From positions 1 to 64,000 of the forward strand of contig JBGSUL010000089.1 in assembly GCA_041736155.1 (NCBI GenBank): 64,000 bases of DNA, in the 5' to 3' direction. The translations under genes were made by a program, and so were the position numbers. The notes below the pieces were generated by a model. That model worked only from the letters and a program-made list of their open reading frames with translations, did no database searches and was not told where the DNA came from. How positions within the stretch are numbered: the first letter of the stretch is position 1; every line of letters begins with the position of its first letter. Source of the stretch: JANPLN01 sp041736155 (lineage in GTDB: Bacteria; Bdellovibrionota; Bdellovibrionia; Bdellovibrionales; JAGQZY01). Shown in pieces: positions 1 through 7,370 of this stretch.

Positions 1-59
1 GCACAACCGTGGAATTTTTTATCATCGACATCTAAACCAATAAATACTACGTTCCTCAT
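1..59 (-). CDS. IS110-type transposase, N-terminal fragment (cut by window edge)
   Basis: Only the first 19 codons lie inside the window. The peptide starts MRNVVFIGLDVDDKKFHGC, which resembles the N-terminus of IS110-family DEDD transposases, where the first catalytic Asp sits in an (F/Y)(V/I)GLDV stretch. The ATG is preceded by a G-rich Shine-Dalgarno run (AGGGGG, spacing about 6). Only 72 bp separate this start from the neighbouring gene, so little of an IS110 non-coding end, where a bridge RNA would lie, is visible. The rest of the element would be to the left. The call rests on one short motif and could be wrong; another protein opening with a beta strand and an Asp is possible. Confidence 0.45.
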   Translation of the reverse strand, partial: MRNVVFIGLDVDDKKFHGC

Positions 60-131
60 GGATTTCCCCCTTTTGTTTACAGTTTTACTGTATTGAGGTA
101 ACCAGCCCTCGTTGGCAAGAGGGGGCGTCCA

Positions 132-1499
132 TTATTTCTGAATGCTTTTGGAACTCGGTTGATGAATCAAGATCCAATAGTTGGGATAACGAGGTAGCTC
201 TGTTAAAAAAGCCGATAGCTGCTGGAGGTCTCCCTTAATATTTTCAATGCAAATTTCATATATTTTTAAAAAAGTGGCCACTTCTACCCAACTGGTATCT
301 TTCCGATCGGCTTTCAAATGCTCCCTGACTATCTGCAAAGCCGTTCCTTTGGGAACGGCTCCATTGCGCTCGAGAGCGAACAAAAGCTGGAGTGCCTCTA
401 GCAAATTTGTTTCAGTGAGGAAATGGTTAATATTCAAAGTTTTCTTTTTCGAAATAAAAATGCGCTCCACAGAAGCTAAGGAATTGGAATTTGCCATCAG
501 AAATTTTATGTATTTGACCACTTCATTCGCAAACTCTGGTGTTTTTTGAGCTAACTGATCAATCTGAGCCAGCCTCAAAGACCTATAGTTTTCTTTAACA
601 GTCGTAATCTCGGGTCTATCAAAAAAAACCTCAAGGGCTTTTAAATTCACTCCAGACCGCACCAACGTCAAAACATAATGTGGTATATGTTTTACTTGTT
701 CTGCAGAAAATTGAATGGGCTCAAAAATCAACGACGGTTGCGAAAAGTAATCATTAATCTCCCGTATTTCCTTCTTACTCAATTGGCTCATGCGACCGCC
801 TTCACCCGAGAGAAGTTTGTAGTAGGGCTGGTTCTGAGCCATGATTGGACTTAACGAAGTACCTGTTTGATGCCCATCGGGAAAGAAGGTGATCACCTGC
901 TGATTCCTATCAATGATCAATGTGAATAAAAAGCGTCCTTTGTGTTTTAAATTCGGCGGAGTAATATCCAGTGCAAGTCTGAATTGTTTTGTGCCCTCAA
1001 TACTTCTCAATTCCTCAGGATCAATTTGCCCCACCGCGGCTTTGATGAGAGTTATAATTTTTTTTTCATTATAACCGCGAGGAAATAAAGATTTACCGTA
1101 CCTACTGGCAAAGCCCCCCGCATAGGACTTCCTCACCGCCTCGCCGGCTTGAGTGGTGAAAATAACGGGATCTAAGAAGACCGAAGGGAAAGCGGCGTTG
1201 GGACGACTCATGGCAATGATCGGAGACATTCCTGCATCAAGGCCAAGAGATTTACGAAATTTTAAAAAAGCTTCTAACCCTTCCATCGTGTGCAGGCCCC
1301 CGCGCAAACGACCATCGGGGGTCCATTCCCCCTGGAGGATATGATTGAGTCTTTCTTGAGTAATGTAGACATCTGCCCCTGCCCGACCGACATAGATTCC
1401 TTGCGGCTGTTCTAAGACGAAAAGATCTCTGCAAAAGAGAGTCTCTGCCTGTGAAAATGAGCCTTGCAGCAAGAGGAGGGCAAATAAGAAATTCATCAT
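132..1499 (-). CDS. Secreted protein of unknown function, 455 aa
   Basis: I do not recognise a family. The protein begins with a short hydrophobic signal peptide (MMNFLFALLLLQGSFSQA, likely cleaved before ETLFC), so it should be exported to the periplasm or beyond. The first half, about residues 20-240, is a mixed globular region with few cysteines. The second half, about 245-450, is Leu/Ala-rich and looks helical, possibly a helical-repeat domain. It is monocistronic: 179 bp of non-coding DNA precede it, and a CCCTC/GAGGG stem lies just after the stop. Two overlapping ATGs begin the ORF and the second would serve equally well. Coding potential is good over the full length, so I take it as a real gene of unassigned role. 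Confidence 0.75.
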   Translation of the reverse strand: MMNFLFALLLLQGSFSQAETLFCRDLFVLEQPQGIYVGRAGADVYITQERLNHILQGEWTPDGRLRGGLHTMEGLEAFLKFRKSLGLDAGMSPIIAMSRPNAAFPSVFLDPVIFTTQAGEAVRKSYAGGFASRYGKSLFPRGYNEKKIITLIKAAVGQIDPEELRSIEGTKQFRLALDITPPNLKHKGRFLFTLIIDRNQQVITFFPDGHQTGTSLSPIMAQNQPYYKLLSGEGGRMSQLSKKEIREINDYFSQPSLIFEPIQFSAEQVKHIPHYVLTLVRSGVNLKALEVFFDRPEITTVKENYRSLRLAQIDQLAQKTPEFANEVVKYIKFLMANSNSLASVERIFISKKKTLNINHFLTETNLLEALQLLFALERNGAVPKGTALQIVREHLKADRKDTSWVEVATFLKIYEICIENIKGDLQQLSAFLTELPRYPNYWILIHQPSSKSIQK

Positions 1500-1678
1500 G
1501 CTTGTAGATAGAGCAATTCGTATGCCTTATTGGGCTTTATATAAGTGAGGCCGCAGTCACAGGAGGTTGCAAGAGTGAAAAACATGCATAACTGTCATAC
1601 GTTTAGACAGCAGAAACCTTTCCCACTCAGAAATTCACTGCCGCTACGGTAATGAAAACAGAGTTAGAGGCTCTCGAC

Positions 1679-2038
1679 CTACACTTTCTTCACAAACTCC
1701 GACTTCAGATAGATCTGGCCGAGGCCATCGATTCGGCAGGAGATATCGTGTCCATCCGGGCCGTCGACGAGGCGGATGTTTCTGACTTTGGTGCCCACTT
1801 TTAACGAGGACGTGGCGCCTTTGATTTTCAACTCTTTGGTGACCGTTACGGTATCACCCTCTTGAAGGAGAACGCCTGCGGCATCTCTCGTTCCCTCTAC
1901 CGCGGAAGCCTCATCTTGAATCGCTGCTTCGGATGCACTTTCCAACGCACTCCACTCATGCCCGCATTCAGGGCAATTCCAGAAGTTTCCGTCTTGATAA
2001 ATATGGGGTGATTGGCATTTTACACAGTTTGTTGTCAT
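1679..2038 (-). CDS. yjdM: PhnA/YjdM family zinc-ribbon protein
   Basis: The 119-residue protein has an N-terminal zinc ribbon with two CxxC knuckles (CVKCQ near residue 5 and CPECGHEW near 22). A C-terminal SH3-like YjdM domain follows, with the family signature VLLQEGDTVTVTKELKIKG and a final KSEFVKKV. The short acidic linker between them is usual. The name PhnA is historical, from the E. coli phosphonate region; the family is not phosphonoacetate hydrolase and its biochemical role is not settled. Length matches the family at roughly 110 residues. The gene stands alone: the upstream gene ends 70 bp away behind a hairpin. The family call is confident, the function is not. Confidence 0.88.
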   Translation of the reverse strand: MTTNCVKCQSPHIYQDGNFWNCPECGHEWSALESASEAAIQDEASAVEGTRDAAGVLLQEGDTVTVTKELKIKGATSSLKVGTKVRNIRLVDGPDGHDISCRIDGLGQIYLKSEFVKKV

Positions 2039-2080
2039 TTCCCAGAGCTAACACGCGCCCTGAGATTTGTCCACAGCCCC

Positions 2081-2111
2081 TAGTGCTCAGCTTCAGGCGG
2101 TCAGAGCACTA
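2081..2111 (-). terminator. Hairpin at the 3' end of the TonB operon
   Basis: TAGTGCTC at 2081-2088 pairs perfectly with GAGCACTA at 2104-2111 across a 15-nt loop and overlaps the stop codon of the TPR gene. There is no good U-run after it on the minus strand, so as an intrinsic terminator it is weak. The TAGTGCT/AGCACTA pair recurs at 18750-18834. Confidence 0.35.
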
Positions 2112-3266
2112 AATATCGCAGCGTTCTTGCTTCTTTTGACACTCGAGAAGGGCTTGGCGCAGGAGGGTGCTCTTTTCAATCAATTCGGGCTTGGTGATTT
2201 TTGCTAAATACTTGAGCGGTTTTTCGCGATCGCCGTTGCGAACTAATGAGTAGGAAAGGGCGTAGAGGATTTCCTCATCTTTTGCCAACTCACTTCTTTG
2301 AATCACCGGGTCCATACTGGCAATCAATGCGTATCGGTTGGCGTCCACATAGGTGGCAATTTTTTGTTTGAGGCGTTCTTTTTCTTCCACCACGTGACTG
2401 TTAAAATACAAAGAACGTTCATAGCGGCCCGTCTGACGATTGAGCTCGGCACTGTGATAGTAGTACTTGCTGTCTTTTAAAGAGGCGCGAGCAAACCCTT
2501 CTTCCGCCACAAATAAAAATCCTTTGTGAAAGTAAACTTGGGAAAATGCTAAGTTGATATCCATGTTTGTTGGATGGCGAAGTCTGCCCAACTCCAACAC
2601 CTTGAGCGCCTGCGTAGACAATCCTTTTGCCTGAAAAAGTTCGGCAAAATTAAGAAAGTGCGTGGCCGGGGCATCGTGTTTTACCAACCAGACTTGTGCG
2701 GTTTGCCAAGCCTGGTGATGGAGTCCCAACTGCAGTTGGAGAGTGAGCCACTCCGTTTCCGCTGTGTAACTGGCAAAACGCTTTCGCGCCTGTAAAACTG
2801 TTTCCCACGCTTGATCGTAATTTTTTGAGCGTTGCGCGCATTGCGCTCGCAGTAAATAGTCGTTTTCCACAACGTCAGTGCGTTTCAAAAAGTGAGGAAC
2901 TGCCGACAGACATTTCCCATCTTTCTGCAATTGCGCATAGGTGCGCATGAGCCAAACGTCCACATCGGCAAAGTTTTTATTCGACAAGGAAGTAAACAAG
3001 GCGAGGGCTTTGTTGTGATCACCCTTAAGGTAATTCCATTGCCCGCGATAGTATTTCCCAGAAACAGCGTCTTGCTTTTCTAATTGTTGGATTTCACTCT
3101 GCGCGAGATCCCATTTGGCATCTTTTAAAAGTGCTTGGATCAGCGCGATGCCTTCGAGATCATCGTAGATTGGATCTTTGACGAACGCATGGGAACGCAG
3201 GGAAAACAACAGTGACCCCGCACACAGTAATAATAAAAATCCTATTTTCCAAACTATTGTCATCAT
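2109..3266 (-). CDS. TPR-repeat protein, last gene of the TonB system operon
   Basis: The 385-residue protein has an N-terminal hydrophobic signal segment (about residues 7-27) ending at a SHA cleavage-like site. It is otherwise made of degenerate tetratricopeptide helices, for example around RGQWNYLKGDHNKALALF and YHSAELNRQTGRYERSLYF. It is probably periplasmic and acts as a protein-binding scaffold. Its start overlaps the tonB stop by one base, which ties it to the operon. A TPR protein at the end of exbB-exbD-tonB-DUF3450 operons is a known arrangement in Vibrio and Shewanella TonB2-type systems, where it supports energised transport. The exact partner here is not visible. Confidence 0.82.
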   Translation of the reverse strand: MMTIVWKIGFLLLLCAGSLLFSLRSHAFVKDPIYDDLEGIALIQALLKDAKWDLAQSEIQQLEKQDAVSGKYYRGQWNYLKGDHNKALALFTSLSNKNFADVDVWLMRTYAQLQKDGKCLSAVPHFLKRTDVVENDYLLRAQCAQRSKNYDQAWETVLQARKRFASYTAETEWLTLQLQLGLHHQAWQTAQVWLVKHDAPATHFLNFAELFQAKGLSTQALKVLELGRLRHPTNMDINLAFSQVYFHKGFLFVAEEGFARASLKDSKYYYHSAELNRQTGRYERSLYFNSHVVEEKERLKQKIATYVDANRYALIASMDPVIQRSELAKDEEILYALSYSLVRNGDREKPLKYLAKITKPELIEKSTLLRQALLECQKKQERCDI

Positions 3267-3892
3267 TAGTTCAACTCAAATTTAATTTTTTGCGAGGTCC
3301 ACGCGGCCATCAACTGACCTTTGACCATGGCAGGTTCAAACTTCCAAGTTTTAATTGATCTTGTTGCCGCTTGTTCAAAATAACCGCGAGGTTCGCTGTC
3401 TTGAACCTCCACAGATTCCACCAAACCATTTACGCCAACGAGAATTTTTAAAATCACAAATCCTGCAATACTTCTTTGACGAGCTTCACTGGGATACTCC
3501 AAAGGTCCCTTCATCATGAGCCGGGGTGGACGATTAACCTGCGCCCCATCACGAACGAGCGCACCGGCTTCTGTACCAAACCCACCGCTGCCACCGACAG
3601 CAGGACCAAATCCTCCTGAGCCAAAGGCCACGCCCGAGCCAAAATCTTGCGGTCCCGAGAAAGAATCGGGGGCGAGTGTTGTTAATAGACTGGCTTCTTT
3701 TTGCGGAGGAGGTTCTGGTGGCTTTTCTTGCGGCGGAGCTTCGGCCACTTGCACAGCAATAGGTGCCGGAGCTTCTTCAACCATGGCGATCAACTCCGAT
3801 GGATCCCAAGCTAAAAAGCTCGCAATCATCGAAATGATCACCACTCCGATAAATAAAATCCCAGTTATAAAAAGCCATTGTTGCTTCTTCAT
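3266..3892 (-). CDS. tonB: TonB-family energy transducer
   Basis: The protein couples proton-motive force from ExbB/ExbD to outer-membrane receptors. The 208 residues show the standard layout. A cytoplasmic MKKQQW is followed by one membrane anchor (about 7-28), then a Pro-rich periplasmic spacer (EKPPEPPPQKE, about 50-67). A Gly-rich linker follows, and a C-terminal TonB domain of about 85 residues opens with YPSEARQRSIAGFVILK and ends WTSQKIKFELN. The C-terminal fold is the TonB2 type that pairs with DUF3450/TtpC systems. The gene abuts the TtpC-like gene with no gap and overlaps the TPR gene by one base, so it is translated as part of the operon. Its receptor is most likely the one encoded at 7370-10462. 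Confidence 0.9.
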   Translation of the reverse strand: MKKQQWLFITGILFIGVVIISMIASFLAWDPSELIAMVEEAPAPIAVQVAEAPPQEKPPEPPPQKEASLLTTLAPDSFSGPQDFGSGVAFGSGGFGPAVGGSGGFGTEAGALVRDGAQVNRPPRLMMKGPLEYPSEARQRSIAGFVILKILVGVNGLVESVEVQDSEPRGYFEQAATRSIKTWKFEPAMVKGQLMAAWTSQKIKFELN

Positions 3893-4735
3893 CTATACCT
3901 TAATCAGGGCTCCAAAGAGACCAGCCACGAGGAATAAAATCAGGCCAAGAAAAAGTAACGGACTTAGATCCGCCAGTTTTTCTACGAAACCACCGTGACG
4001 TTGGATTTTCGCTTCACGATGGAGAGAGTCGAAAAGATAAAGATTTAAAGAACGACTCGTAGGTGGCGCCGCAACCTCTAAAGCTTTGAGCAAACCCTCC
4101 CCATCAGGACCCAAAACAAAATGTTGATCCTGAACAGAACCAATCGCAGCACTACGACCAATGCGCGTGATCGTTCCTTCCACTAAGTCACCTTTTTGGT
4201 TGAGGAAACTGCCAGGGAAAGTCTCCGTCTGCGTTGAGGCTTCCAGAAGTTGTGCTGATTCACCCATGAGTTTTTCAAAGTCATCAAAACTCAATTCTTC
4301 GGGAATCACGACTTCGCCCTTTTGTGGAGCCTCAAAATGCAAACTCTTCGCAAAATCTTGCGAACTCACACGCGCCTTCTTAAAAGTATTTTCTAAAGAA
4401 GATCCTTTTTTCTGGAGATCTTTTTTTCGTTTATCCAAACTCATCAACAATTCGTGCTGTTCATCGTTTTGCGAGGTCAAAGCAACGAGTTCCTTCTGTA
4501 AAGACTGAGTCTGCCCCTTTAAGCTCGAAATACGTTGTTGAAAGTTTTTTTCTAAAAGGCTTTTTTGATTTTTTAAAGCCTGCTTTTGCGAGCTCATATA
4601 AACGTATTCACGCTGGAAAGATTTTTGCAAACTCTCTTCTTCGTGAGTTGACGTCGCTCCTTTGTTCATTTCCAGAGCTGTCTCTTGCGCTGAAGCCTGG
4701 AATACAAACAATAAAGTCAAAATGAAGATTTTCAT
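3893..4735 (-). CDS. TtpC-like coiled-coil protein without the ExbB/TolQ channel domain
   Basis: In Vibrio-type TonB2 systems TtpC is a long ExbB paralogue: signal peptide, periplasmic coiled coil, then a three-TM MotA/TolQ/ExbB domain. Here the 280-residue protein has the signal peptide (MKIFILTLLFVFQASA), a coiled coil at about 35-125 and the conserved periplasmic block (VEGTITRIGRSAAIGS). It stops after a single C-terminal membrane helix (SPLLFLGLILFLVAGLFGAL). No channel domain follows and the next gene, tonB, starts immediately. I see no frameshifted remainder in the adjoining DNA. A complete ExbB is encoded four genes upstream, so this protein may act as a membrane-tethered accessory to it. 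The similarity to TtpC is from motif memory, not an alignment. Confidence 0.7.
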   Translation of the reverse strand: MKIFILTLLFVFQASAQETALEMNKGATSTHEEESLQKSFQREYVYMSSQKQALKNQKSLLEKNFQQRISSLKGQTQSLQKELVALTSQNDEQHELLMSLDKRKKDLQKKGSSLENTFKKARVSSQDFAKSLHFEAPQKGEVVIPEELSFDDFEKLMGESAQLLEASTQTETFPGSFLNQKGDLVEGTITRIGRSAAIGSVQDQHFVLGPDGEGLLKALEVAAPPTSRSLNLYLFDSLHREAKIQRHGGFVEKLADLSPLLFLGLILFLVAGLFGALIKV

Positions 4736-5496
4736 AAACTCGCCCCTACGTGCTGTCCCTCGATGGGAAGTTGGTAATATCCAGAGCCATTTTTATTTTT
4801 TAAATTCTTCACCAACATAAGAACGCCCTCGCGGTCTTCAGGAGAATCAATGTCTTTCCAGCTCCATGTGTTGGCGTCTTTTTGCGCCTTAAACATTTTT
4901 CCATCGGGAGTCACCACAAAGAGACTATGCAAACCAATGCGCGCCACTTCACATTTTTTGCTTTTTCCAGCAAGTTCGATATCAACAATTTTATATTCGT
5001 TGGTTTGTGCCAACTTCATCTCCGCCTCTACAAAAGCCCAAAAGTCGGCAAGAATAAATTCCACCGGCTCTTGTGATTTCTGTGCACGTGAGCGCAAGGA
5101 CATTAATGTCTGTCTACGGCTCTCGTGGAGAAAAGGAATAGAACTCTCAACCCAATTTTCGTAGCGTTCTATCCAAGCTAATAAACGTTTTTGGGCGCTC
5201 GGGTCTGTTTTACCCTGCAAACGCACACGTGACTCGTTCTTTTTGACTTTTTCGGAGATCTGTAAAGAGCGCAGTTTTTCTTTTTGCACTTGTGCTTCGA
5301 GCTCTATTTTTCTTTGCGACCATTGCTCCACATCGGCCTGTTTTTCCTTCTGCAAAGAATCGATCTCTTTACTCAGGGACTCCACTTCCACTCGAGATTG
5401 AGTGAGCTTTTCCACTAGCGCATCCCAAGAATCCGCGTTGGCTTGTAAAGTGAAAAATCCACTGATTAATAAACTGAAAACGATCAGACTTTTCAT
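4732..5496 (-). CDS. DUF3450 family periplasmic protein of the TonB system
   Basis: The 254 residues comprise a signal peptide (cleavage likely after QANA), a long coiled coil (about 25-95) and a globular C-terminal part with the DUF3450 blocks. The first block is RLLAWIERYENWVESSIPFL. The second lies around KKCEVARIGLHSLFVVTPDG, followed by a WSW-type segment near NTWSWKDI. DUF3450 proteins are typically encoded beside TtpC, ExbB, ExbD and TonB and are thought to be periplasmic structural partners of that complex. The gene overlaps its neighbours by 4 bp on both sides, so translation is coupled. The family is fairly clear; the molecular role is not established. Confidence 0.8.
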   Translation of the reverse strand: MKSLIVFSLLISGFFTLQANADSWDALVEKLTQSRVEVESLSKEIDSLQKEKQADVEQWSQRKIELEAQVQKEKLRSLQISEKVKKNESRVRLQGKTDPSAQKRLLAWIERYENWVESSIPFLHESRRQTLMSLRSRAQKSQEPVEFILADFWAFVEAEMKLAQTNEYKIVDIELAGKSKKCEVARIGLHSLFVVTPDGKMFKAQKDANTWSWKDIDSPEDREGVLMLVKNLKNKNGSGYYQLPIEGQHVGASL

Positions 5497-5921
5497 AAGC
5501 TTCTCTCCTGTGTCACAGGTTTATCTGTGGTCACGGCAAAATTTTTAACTCCTGATGATTTAACCCAATCTAAAACTTTAATCACTTGTCCATAGGGCAG
5601 ATCGCGATCAGCAATCACCACCGCTTGCACGTCGGGATTGCGCTCCACTTCTTCGCGTGAGATTCGTTTAGCGCTGTCTTCATCCACATCTTCGTTATTG
5701 ATCTGCACCAAACCCTCTGCGGTGATGGCCACATTGAGCAAACTCGGCGTGGTCTCATCCCCCGAGGCGGCTTCGGGAAGGTTAACTTCCACGCTGGGTT
5801 TTACCAATGCGGGTGCCGTCACCATAAAGATAATCAGCACCACCAAAATAATATCAATCAGCGGGACCATATTAATGTCAGCAATGGTCTCGGAGCCTCC
5901 GCCCCCAGCTTTCGCGCCCAT
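5493..5921 (-). CDS. exbD: ExbD biopolymer transport protein
   Basis: ExbD is the peptidoglycan-binding partner of ExbB in the proton channel that powers TonB. The 142 residues show a short cytoplasmic start and one transmembrane helix with the essential Asp (ADINMVPLIDIILVVLIIFM, Asp in PLID). A periplasmic domain follows, ending in VLDWVKSSGVKNFAVTT. The length is typical. It overlaps the DUF3450 gene by 4 bp and is 1 bp from exbB. A Gly-rich MGAKAGGGG precedes the conserved part, and I accept that ATG as the start. Confidence 0.93.
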   Translation of the reverse strand: MGAKAGGGGSETIADINMVPLIDIILVVLIIFMVTAPALVKPSVEVNLPEAASGDETTPSLLNVAITAEGLVQINNEDVDEDSAKRISREEVERNPDVQAVVIADRDLPYGQVIKVLDWVKSSGVKNFAVTTDKPVTQERSL

Positions 5922-5922
5922 C

Positions 5923-6549
5923 TTAGTACCCCTTCATTTTTCCGTAGGCCATCATGATGTCTTTGCAGCTTTCGACACTGCCGATGATGGCTTTCACTTG
6001 TTTTTGAAAATAGTTGTAGGCAACAATATTCGGAATCGCCACAAGAAGACCTGCTGCGGTGGCAATGAGCGCGGCCGAAATCCCCGCCATCACCGTCTGC
6101 TGACCGGCATTGGTGGCATTGGCTAAATCGTGAAAGGACTTCATAATCCCCAACACGGTTCCAAATAGACCAATGTACGGAGCGTTGGAACCCACCGTCG
6201 CCAAAAAGGCCAAAGATTTTTCAAGCTTCGGTTGTTGGAACTTAATAAAGGTGTCGAAGGTTTCTTCCAAACCCTTTAAACCGTTTTGTTTGAGATGTTC
6301 AAAGCCGTAGTTCATCACGCGACCTTCGAGAGAGCTTGCATCCAAGTGCACGTTCTCTAAGTCACCGATACGAACTGCTGACATCGCCTCTTCTAGCTTC
6401 TGTCTTTGCTCGGCGCTTTGTTTTGCCAATTTATTGAGCTTGAGAAAACGCTCAACAATAAGAGCTAAACTCACAAACGTCAGACCGATCAAGAGATAGA
6501 GAACTCCCTGATCTGCAAAGTGAGCAATGGCAAATATACGATCTTTCAT
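5923..6549 (-). CDS. exbB: ExbB/TolQ-family proton channel protein
   Basis: This is a 208-residue MotA/TolQ/ExbB protein with three membrane helices: about 14-32, then a pair at about 115-140 and 155-180. The signature before the second helix is VGSNAPYIGLFGTVLGIM, followed by the Ala/Gly-rich third helix AALIATAAGLLVAIPNIVAYN. It forms the inner-membrane proton channel with ExbD. It overlaps the ankyrin-lipoprotein gene by 4 bp (ATGA) and leads into exbD. Because the TtpC-like protein of this operon lacks a channel, this ExbB is the only channel subunit encoded here. Confidence 0.92.
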   Translation of the reverse strand: MKDRIFAIAHFADQGVLYLLIGLTFVSLALIVERFLKLNKLAKQSAEQRQKLEEAMSAVRIGDLENVHLDASSLEGRVMNYGFEHLKQNGLKGLEETFDTFIKFQQPKLEKSLAFLATVGSNAPYIGLFGTVLGIMKSFHDLANATNAGQQTVMAGISAALIATAAGLLVAIPNIVAYNYFQKQVKAIIGSVESCKDIMMAYGKMKGY

Positions 6550-7370
6550 GGCATCTCCTGTTCAAGGCTTGCGCCTTCGACGTTTTCCGCTGGTTGTACT
6601 TCGCCGCCCATAGCTAACAACGCAGCTTTCACTTTTTTTAAATTATTAATATCAGCATTCTTAGTCACTAGCGGCTCTAAGATCAGAACCCACTGTAATG
6701 GACTCTCACCTTGTTGATTACAAAAATTGACATCGGTGGCAGTGAGAGAAAACTCCGGATCATCCCACTCGATTATCTTTAACGCCGTTAACAATAAACT
6801 GGATTTTTTCTGAGCTTGAAATGTTTTAAACGCCAGGATCAGTGGGGTTTCGCCATTTTCGTTGTGCACATTAGGATTCACACCGGCGACGAGAAGATTG
6901 CCCACGTTGGTGGTAGAACCTGTGGTCACATTGGCAAATAAATCAGCTTGATAAGTCAGCGATTTACTTTGATCTAACATCAATTGAATCCTGATTAAAT
7001 TGTTGGCGATGGCATAATCCATAGCCGTTTTTCCTGAGGCGTCGGCGATGAGGGGGTCAGCACCTTTTTTGAGAAGCTCTTGGACGAAGTAAGGTTTGTT
7101 ACTCATCACACTCTGCATCAGATATGTGCGTCCCTCTTTGGTGAGAGCATTGATGTCTGTTACCAATTCGATATTCTTTTGAAACTCGACCTTGTCATCT
7201 CCAGAAATGGCTTTGAGAAGTAACTCCTCCACTGTACCCGCTTGATCTCCTTGCAGTGTACTTTTACCTTTGATCTCACCAAAGTTACTCGACTCATGTT
7301 TGCCACAGCGGACAAAAACTATCATGCTTAAAAGGAGGAAGACTACTTTAAGGTTTGGTTTTATCGCCAT
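6546..7370 (-). CDS. Ankyrin-repeat lipoprotein in the TonB operon
   Basis: The 274-residue protein starts with a lipoprotein-like signal (hydrophobic run, then FVRC near residue 23), although Arg at -1 is atypical for a lipobox. The mature part contains ankyrin repeats: EGRTYLMQSVMSNKPYFVQELLKKGADPLI is followed by ASGKTAMDYAIANN and NENGETPLILAF. It should be a periplasm-facing adaptor. The gene shares one base with the receptor stop and overlaps exbB by 4 bp, so it is translated between receptor and motor. An ankyrin lipoprotein is not part of the standard TonB complex. It might link receptor and motor or bind the substrate, which is inference from position only. Confidence 0.78.
   Translation of the reverse strand: MAIKPNLKVVFLLLSMIVFVRCGKHESSNFGEIKGKSTLQGDQAGTVEELLLKAISGDDKVEFQKNIELVTDINALTKEGRTYLMQSVMSNKPYFVQELLKKGADPLIADASGKTAMDYAIANNLIRIQLMLDQSKSLTYQADLFANVTTGSTTNVGNLLVAGVNPNVHNENGETPLILAFKTFQAQKKSSLLLTALKIIEWDDPEFSLTATDVNFCNQQGESPLQWVLILEPLVTKNADINNLKKVKAALLAMGGEVQPAENVEGASLEQEMP

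Noticed and set aside
3516..3998. 160-codon plus-strand ORF opposite tonB
   Set aside because: Pro/Gly-rich antisense of the TonB spacer; no start signal or recognisable domain.
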